Both the position numbers and the translations under genes were made by a program. Positions 32,700 through 37,465 of a DNA stretch of 37,465 bases are shown piece after piece. The notes beneath the pieces were generated by a model. It saw only the letters and a program-made list of their open reading frames with translations, did no database searches and was not told the origin of the DNA. Source of the stretch: an uncultured Bacteroidales bacterium. GTDB taxonomy: Bacteria; Bacteroidota; Bacteroidia; Bacteroidales; Porphyromonadaceae. The stretch is from NCBI GenBank assembly GCA_902489445.1, contig CABTZX010000017.1, positions 1 to 37,465 on the forward strand. The letters are read 5' to 3'. Each line of letters starts with the position of its first letter. Positions within the stretch are counted from its first letter, which is position 1.

Positions 32700-32728
32700 A
32701 ATCGTGTTTCTTTTAAGTAGCTTCGCTT

Positions 32729-33847
32729 TTAGTACAGGACGCGGTATATTTCAGCTATTTCCTGCTCCGAGAAAGGTACATAGTTATTTTTGAGAAGACG
32801 CTGCTGCGTTTCTAAAACCGCCTTGGCAAAGCCTTCTATTTCAGGTTCTTTCATACCGTATTCGTGGAGCGGTTTGCGACGGATCAACTGCCCGAGCAGG
32901 CCGTCCAACGCTTCGTATACGTTAGCGGTAGTGCAGCCCAATTCCTTAGCGAGGTAGGCTTCTATTTCCGTGATATTTCCGTTCGGGTTCTTAGCGTGGT
33001 AGCGCTTGAACACTTCGGTAAAGAATTGATAGTTGGATTCGCCGTGAGGCACGTGATAATTACCGCCCAACGGATAGGAAAGAGCGTGTACGGCACCCAC
33101 ACCGGCGTTACCAAATGCAATACCTGCCATATTGGCAGCTACCAGCATAGCACCGTGATGCTTGTGACGTTCTTCTTCGCCCTTTTCGGCAATTGCCTTA
33201 AATACGGGAATAATGGTGCTGATGGCCTTCAGGCTGAAAGTGCGTGTATACTCGTTGCTCTTGGGCGATACATACGATTCAACGGCATGTATCAGCGCAT
33301 CGATGGAGCTGGCCGCATAGAACGGGAAGGGTAAACCCTTAAGCAGTTCCGGAATAAATACGGCATCATCGGGAGCGATGGCATCGTCCGCCAGACCCAT
33401 TTTGGTACCACGACTCTTAATTTCGGCAATGGAAATGTTGGTTACTTCGCTACCGGTTCCGCTTGTGGTGGGCAGAATGATAATCTGCTTGCCCTTTACG
33501 ATGGGTATTTTTTTATCGAACGCGGGAAGAACATCGTCCTTCAATCCTTCCAAAGCGAAGATCTTGGATATATCGATTACCGTGCCGCCGCCCACGCCGA
33601 TTACACGCTTATAGGGCGTTCCGGCAATGTCGCGCAATATTTGGTTAATCATTTCGTCGCTCGGTTCGCCTTTGCCGTAATGTTCCTGCATGATGAACGT
33701 GCAAGGCAAATTGAGCGCCTTCATAAAGGGCTGATAAAGGAAATCGTTGGTAATCACAAGGTCGCCCTTACCGAGGGCAAACTCCTTAGCGAATTCCGCA
33801 AACGTATCAAAGCTGTGCAGCTTTGTGGATAACTTAAACAATTGCAT
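32729..33847 (-). CDS. 4hbD: NAD-dependent 4-hydroxybutyrate dehydrogenase
   Basis: Iron-dependent alcohol dehydrogenase family enzyme (372 aa) that reduces succinate semialdehyde to 4-hydroxybutyrate. The NAD loop GGGTVIDISK is at 86-95, and LPTTSGTGSEVT (125-136) is the family signature. The metal ligands are the conserved Asp183, His187, His254 and His268 (HALSYPLGGNYHVPHG). It lies 39 bp after the CoA-transferase gene. The substrate is assigned from the operon partners. Confidence 0.92.
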   Translation of the reverse strand: MQLFKLSTKLHSFDTFAEFAKEFALGKGDLVITNDFLYQPFMKALNLPCTFIMQEHYGKGEPSDEMINQILRDIAGTPYKRVIGVGGGTVIDISKIFALEGLKDDVLPAFDKKIPIVKGKQIIILPTTSGTGSEVTNISIAEIKSRGTKMGLADDAIAPDDAVFIPELLKGLPFPFYAASSIDALIHAVESYVSPKSNEYTRTFSLKAISTIIPVFKAIAEKGEEERHKHHGAMLVAANMAGIAFGNAGVGAVHALSYPLGGNYHVPHGESNYQFFTEVFKRYHAKNPNGNITEIEAYLAKELGCTTANVYEALDGLLGQLIRRKPLHEYGMKEPEIEGFAKAVLETQQRLLKNNYVPFSEQEIAEIYRVLY

Positions 33848-33886
33848 ATGCTCAAATATCGTGTTATTACTTAGTTTTACGTAGTA

Positions 33887-35173
33887 TTAGTTGAAGCGTT
33901 TTTTCCACTCTTCTTCCAATTCGTCACGGAACTGGGGGTGGGCTATTTCGATCAGTGCTTTAGCGCGTTCGCGCAGCGATAAGCCCATCAAACGGGCGGT
34001 ACCGTATTCGGTTACGATGTAATCCACATCGTTTCGGCTGGTGGTAACTGCTGTTCCGGGCGCAAAATTAGCTACAATGCGGGATACGGTGCCCTTACGC
34101 GCCGTGGAGGGAATAGCCATAATGCTCTTTCCGCCCTTGGAGATGGCGGCTCCGCGTACATAGTCTACCTGACCGCCTACGCCGCTGAACTGGCGCAGAC
34201 CCATCGTTTCGCTGTTTACTTGGCCCTGAAGATCCACTTCGATACAGCTGTTGATGCTGATCAGATTATCCAATTTACCAATCACGGCGGGATTGTTCAC
34301 GTAATCCACAGGTGCCATTTTCACGCTGTCGTTATGATTGGCAAAATCGTACAGACGCTTGGTTCCCATTAGGAACGTAGCAGTGTGCAAACCGTTATCG
34401 ATTTGCTTGTATTTACCGTTCATAACGCCCTTTTCGATAAGGGGCACGGCGCCGTCGGAAAACATTTCGGTGTGGAGCCCGAGGTCGTTCTTTTCGCCTA
34501 AGAAGCTGAGCACCGCATCCGGAATGGAGCCGATGCCGAGCTGCAACGTAGCCCCGTCGTTTACCAATGCGGCTACATTTTTACCAATTGCCATTTCCAC
34601 TTCTCCGATCTTGGGATTAGGCAATTCGTACAGCGGACGATCGCTTTCAACGATGTAATCGATATCCTTTACGTTGATAAAGTTATCGCCTTCGATGAAC
34701 GGCATCTGTTCGTTCATTTCCGCAACTACCACGCGAGCCTTTTCGGCAGCGGGCTTGGTATAGTCGCAGGAGACACCGAAGCTGCACATTCCTGCTTCGT
34801 TAGGCTTCGATACCTGTATAAAAGCCACATCGCAGGGGATAAGCCCTTCACGCAAATAGAAAGGCAAGCGATGGAAGAAAACCGGGATAAAGTCGCCACG
34901 ATGCGCTTCCACACACGGACGCGTATTACCGCCCAAAAAACCTGCCATTAGGCGGAAGTGCCCTTCCATTTCGGGGGCACAGTAGGGAGTTTCGCCCAAA
35001 GTGACCAAATGAAATATCTTTACGTCATGGAATTGCTTGTAGTTGGCTGCCAGAGCTTCTACAAGAGGCTTGGGCGCGCCCGCCGCATGTGCCATTATAA
35101 TCATATCTCCGTCGTGCACCGCTTGACGGACGGCTTCGTCTGCCGTTACTACTTTTTTCGTGTAGTCTACCAT
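33887..35173 (-). CDS. cat2: 4-hydroxybutyrate CoA-transferase
   Basis: Moves CoA from acetyl-CoA (or similar) to 4-hydroxybutyrate (428 aa, the length of AbfT/Cat2). The class I CoA-transferase features are GIGSIPDAV (213-221) and the catalytic Glu236 in HTEMFSDG, with QFSGVGGQVDYVRGA near the C-terminus. It starts 9 bp after the NifU-like gene and precedes 4hbD. The specific acyl substrate follows from context rather than from a diagnostic residue. Confidence 0.93.
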   Translation of the reverse strand: MVDYTKKVVTADEAVRQAVHDGDMIIMAHAAGAPKPLVEALAANYKQFHDVKIFHLVTLGETPYCAPEMEGHFRLMAGFLGGNTRPCVEAHRGDFIPVFFHRLPFYLREGLIPCDVAFIQVSKPNEAGMCSFGVSCDYTKPAAEKARVVVAEMNEQMPFIEGDNFINVKDIDYIVESDRPLYELPNPKIGEVEMAIGKNVAALVNDGATLQLGIGSIPDAVLSFLGEKNDLGLHTEMFSDGAVPLIEKGVMNGKYKQIDNGLHTATFLMGTKRLYDFANHNDSVKMAPVDYVNNPAVIGKLDNLISINSCIEVDLQGQVNSETMGLRQFSGVGGQVDYVRGAAISKGGKSIMAIPSTARKGTVSRIVANFAPGTAVTTSRNDVDYIVTEYGTARLMGLSLRERAKALIEIAHPQFRDELEEEWKKRFN

Positions 35174-35182
35174 ACCTTTAGG

Positions 35183-35488
35183 TTATTCCTCTTTTTGCTC
35201 TTTCCGAAGTATGCGCTTTGCCATACTCCACAATTCATCGCTTATATTATTTTCCACCACTATTTTGACCGGTTCCCCGGGAAACGCCTCCGTAAGCTGC
35301 CCCTCTACTGCCGAGGATATGGTATCCCCCAGCGAAGGACAATTGGCGCACGCTCCATGGAAGCTGATGTGCACCTCGCCTTCCGGCGTTACCTTGAGTA
35401 ACTCAATCGAGCCTCCGTGGGAGGCAAGATAGGGAGCCACCCGCTCAGCGAGCAGCTCCGCTACCTTCTTATACGTCAGTTGACTCAC
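35183..35488 (-). CDS. NifU-like C-terminal-domain Fe-S scaffold protein
   Basis: 101-aa protein of the NifU C-terminal (Nfu) type. HGACANCPSLGDTI contains the CxxC that binds a labile Fe-S cluster for transfer. The start codon is GTG; no in-frame ATG occurs before the conserved region (LLAERVAPYLASHGGSIELL). It lies 9 bp after abfD and 9 bp before the CoA-transferase gene. Such placement next to the [4Fe-4S] dehydratase suggests cluster delivery to AbfD; P. gingivalis has a similar gene in its related cluster. Confidence 0.88.
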   Translation of the reverse strand: MSQLTYKKVAELLAERVAPYLASHGGSIELLKVTPEGEVHISFHGACANCPSLGDTISSAVEGQLTEAFPGEPVKIVVENNISDELWSMAKRILRKEQKEE

Positions 35489-35497
35489 TGCAACCGA

Positions 35498-36982
35498 TCA
35501 CTTCTTCTTTGCCGGTACTTCAAAGTGGTCCTTCGAAGTATCTATCTTGGCAATTTTGCGTGCCAATTTCTTCTTGCCTTCAATATCGCCCTGACGCGAA
35601 ATCATAATGCGCTGAGCCTGCGGCGAACCGGCTCCGTGGAGCGATTCCGTACGATAGCCTACGGCAGCCGTACCCAACGTAATGTTTTCAATCAAGCGAA
35701 GTACGCGCATACGGTTTTCCGTGTCAGCACCGGTAGCTCCCTGCAAGTACTTGCGTACAATAGGCCCAAGTTCCGGATGGCGCAGATCCTGTTCGGCAGG
35801 CATCGTAACCATCAAACCACCGGCTATATCTTCCGCCAAACGAGCAATTTCGTACGGCAGACGCGTTACATTCTGTTTGCAGACGTTCGCCAGCAACAGG
35901 TCAATCAGGTAAGCTCCGCTTTCGGTTGCCTTTCCTTCTGCCGAGCAGGCAATACCGCAAGCGAACAAGGTTTCGTTCAAGTGAATCATTTCGATGAGCT
36001 TATCCTTGATGTGCGATGCCTTGGGTACGCCGTTGTAATCGGCTGCTAATGCGGCGGCACCGATCAATACGTCGCCCACACCTACCTTACATCCGCCGTA
36101 GGACTGACGGTGGTAGCCGGCAAAGCGTTCTACCAACATACCGGCAAACTGGTATTCCTGGCACATAAACACACGTTCGTTGGGTACAAATACGTGGTCA
36201 AAGATTACCAACGCTTCGTGACCGCCAAACTGGCTGTTACCCAAATCGATGTCGGCACCCTGTTCCAACTTACGCGTATCGCAGCTCTGACGACCGTAAA
36301 TCATGCTTACACCGGGGGCATCGCCCTCAATAGCGAAGCAAACGGCATAATCCTTATCGGCTTCCCTCATGCTGCAGGTAGGCATAATGAGGTGTTCGTG
36401 CGAGTTAACGGCTCCCGTTTGGTGTGCCTTTGCGCCACAAACTACAATCCCGTCGGGGCGCTTTTCTACAACGTGGAGGTACAGGTCCGGATCCGGCTGA
36501 TCGCTCGGGCCCTTACTGCGGTCGCCCTTCGGGTCGGTCATAGCTCCGTCCACAACAAGGTCCTTGTCCTGAACCATTATGAGCCACTTTTTGAAACGTT
36601 CGAAATAATCCGTTCCCAGTGCCTTATCCATTTCAAATGTGGTGGAATAGATGGCATTAAAGGCATCCATACCCACGCAACGCTGGAAACAGCTTGCCGT
36701 TTCCTGACCCAGCAACCGCTGCATCTTTACCTTATTTACAAGGTCCTGCGGGCTTTGATGAATGTGACAGAAGCGGTTAATCGTGTGTCCTGTCAGATGG
36801 CTCTTGGCCGTCATCAGTTCCTTGTGTTCAGGCATTTCAGCGAGCTTATAGCTCATAGCCAATGAATTCAGTGAGGGGCGGATCATCGGGTGATCAACAG
36901 GATTCTTAATCCTTTCCCCCATAAAGTACACCTTAAGGTCTAATTTCCTCAGACTTTCGATATACTCATCTCTCGTCATCAT
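35498..36982 (-). CDS. abfD: 4-hydroxybutyryl-CoA dehydratase / vinylacetyl-CoA isomerase
   Basis: FAD and [4Fe-4S] radical enzyme (494 aa) that turns 4-hydroxybutyryl-CoA into crotonyl-CoA. All four cluster ligands known from Clostridium aminobutyricum (Cys99, Cys103, His292, Cys299) appear one position earlier: Cys98 and Cys102 in SCFQRC, His291 and Cys298 in YHRQSYGGCKVG. The FAD and substrate regions (VVCGAKAHQTGAVNSHE) are intact. It heads the operon, with a -7 box at 37084 giving a ~95-bp leader. Being oxygen-sensitive in known members, it also points to an anaerobic host. Confidence 0.96.
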   Translation of the reverse strand: MMTRDEYIESLRKLDLKVYFMGERIKNPVDHPMIRPSLNSLAMSYKLAEMPEHKELMTAKSHLTGHTINRFCHIHQSPQDLVNKVKMQRLLGQETASCFQRCVGMDAFNAIYSTTFEMDKALGTDYFERFKKWLIMVQDKDLVVDGAMTDPKGDRSKGPSDQPDPDLYLHVVEKRPDGIVVCGAKAHQTGAVNSHEHLIMPTCSMREADKDYAVCFAIEGDAPGVSMIYGRQSCDTRKLEQGADIDLGNSQFGGHEALVIFDHVFVPNERVFMCQEYQFAGMLVERFAGYHRQSYGGCKVGVGDVLIGAAALAADYNGVPKASHIKDKLIEMIHLNETLFACGIACSAEGKATESGAYLIDLLLANVCKQNVTRLPYEIARLAEDIAGGLMVTMPAEQDLRHPELGPIVRKYLQGATGADTENRMRVLRLIENITLGTAAVGYRTESLHGAGSPQAQRIMISRQGDIEGKKKLARKIAKIDTSKDHFEVPAKKK

Positions 36983-37083
36983 AACTCTGTTTCCTTTCTT
37001 TATTAGTGGTTATTTCCTTTTTTGGGCTTGCGCCCTGTTTCTCATCTTACTATTTGTTTTCGGCGTTTTTCTCGTCACCTGCA

Positions 37084-37091
37084 CAAAGGTA
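37084..37091 (-). promoter_or_regulatory. Predicted -7 box of the abfD operon
   Basis: TACCTTTG on the minus strand, 102 bp before the abfD ATG. It matches the -7 of the repeated modules but has no GTAT array. Two more TAnnTTTG matches lie upstream (37237-37244 and 37251-37258), and the module promoter is at 37392. Confidence 0.55.
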
Positions 37092-37391
37092 ATACTTTAT
37101 ATTGATAAAGATGCATATTTTGCCCTTTCTGAGGGCACTTTTTATCTGCTAACTCAAACACTATCAGTGCATAACGTATATACCGTTGCTATGCAAAGGC
37201 ACAAATATTATATGCATTATTGCCATTTATACCATACAAATATAGAGAAGCAAATCTACATTATGCAAAGTGCAGTAGGCAAAACGAACCCCTCCAAACT
37301 CGCATTCGCACCATATTGACCACTCCACTCTGCAAAACCGCTGTTACGCGTTAGCGATGCGATTAGCGGTGCCTCGAAGTGGAAAGCGATG
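37092..37391. other. AT-rich 300-bp stretch upstream of the abfD promoter, no gene
   Basis: No coding frame. It holds a plus-strand terminator-like hairpin (37121-37143) and two further minus-strand TAnnTTTG matches: TATATTTG at 37237-37244 and TAGATTTG at 37251-37258. By chance one match is expected in about 4 kb per strand, so the cluster of three in front of this operon suggests multiple start sites. Confidence 0.5.
37121..37143 (+). terminator. Plus-strand terminator-like hairpin upstream of abfD
   Basis: TGCCCT and AGGGCA form a stem around a short loop, followed by CTTTTT on the plus strand. No plus-strand gene precedes it; it would end antisense transcripts entering this promoter region from the left. 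Confidence 0.45.
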
Positions 37392-37420
37392 CAAAGGTAC
37401 AACATGGCGCAACCCCCAGA
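37392..37420 (-). promoter_or_regulatory. Promoter of module copy 4
   Basis: TACCTTTG (37392-37399), a 17-bp spacer and TCTG at 37417-37420, one base before the GTAT array. It points toward the 4-hydroxybutyrate operon, 410 bp upstream of abfD. Confidence 0.65.
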
Positions 37421-37421
37421 T

Positions 37422-37465
37422 GTATTAAAGTGTATCGAAGTGTATCGAAACGTATTAAACTGTAT
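37422..37465. repeat. 10-bp phased GTAT array of module copy 4 (cut by window edge)
   Basis: Four complete 10-bp units and part of a fifth (GTATTAAAGT, GTATCGAAGT, GTATCGAAAC, GTATTAAACT, GTAT) in perfect register, continuing off the right edge. Confidence 0.9.

Noticed and set aside
1..37465. tRNA, rRNA genes or an insertion sequence
   Set aside because: I looked for T-loop-like GGTTCGA..CC arms with acceptor stems, rRNA signatures and transposase motifs and found none that hold up.

Overview
The window reads as chromosome of an anaerobic member of the Bacteroidota, most likely Porphyromonas or a close relative. The sequence shows repeated -7 boxes of the Bacteroidota form TAnnTTTG, a three-gene fumarate reductase, a menaquinone methyltransferase, DUF4294 and DUF4290 proteins, and an abfD-nifU-cat-4hbd-sucD operon of the kind known from Porphyromonas gingivalis. 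The genus call is inference; no rRNA or tRNA gene is present to settle it.

Layout. 1-980 has no gene and holds helically phased repeats, one promoter module and a boxA-like motif. 981-4431 (minus) is frdC-frdA-frdB. 4630-9837 (minus) is a tight operon phoH-purC-ubiE/menE-type methyltransferase-aroE-DUF4294-dus. 10027-12469 (minus) is an AT-rich island of small exported or membrane proteins, a stop-interrupted membrane gene and an RHS-repeat scrap; it is bracketed by two direct copies of a repeat/promoter module. 12841-13184 holds two tandem arrays. 13284-17896 (minus) carries prs, a GH13 amylase and folP-dacA (c-di-AMP synthesis). 18208-22897 (plus) carries guaA, panB, a LysM lipid-envelope-type protein and an outer-membrane barrel. 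23098-30853 (minus) is lysS-gpsA-pgi-DUF4290-murA-rimM-dxr. 31236-36982 (minus) is the 4-hydroxybutyrate operon.

How the genes work together. FrdABC ends the anaerobic menaquinone chain by making succinate. The 4-hydroxybutyrate operon takes succinyl-CoA to succinate semialdehyde, 4-hydroxybutyrate, 4-hydroxybutyryl-CoA and crotonyl-CoA, the entry to butyrate; a NifU-like scaffold lies next to the [4Fe-4S] dehydratase. The other operons are mainly housekeeping (shikimate, purine, isoprenoid, peptidoglycan, phospholipid, tRNA and ribosome functions).

The most unusual content is noncoding. Four copies of one promoter module combine a -33 TYTG, a 17-bp spacer and a -7 TACCTTTG with a perfectly 10-bp-periodic GTAT array that begins one base upstream of the -33 box. 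A related 10-bp ATCGGA array forms large dyads. Five intergenic loci carry four or five tandem 22-bp units with the palindromic core AGGTATATACCT. A 43-45-bp minisatellite lies downstream of prs. All these periods are close to whole numbers of DNA turns, which suggests DNA-shape or protein-lattice functions rather than coding.
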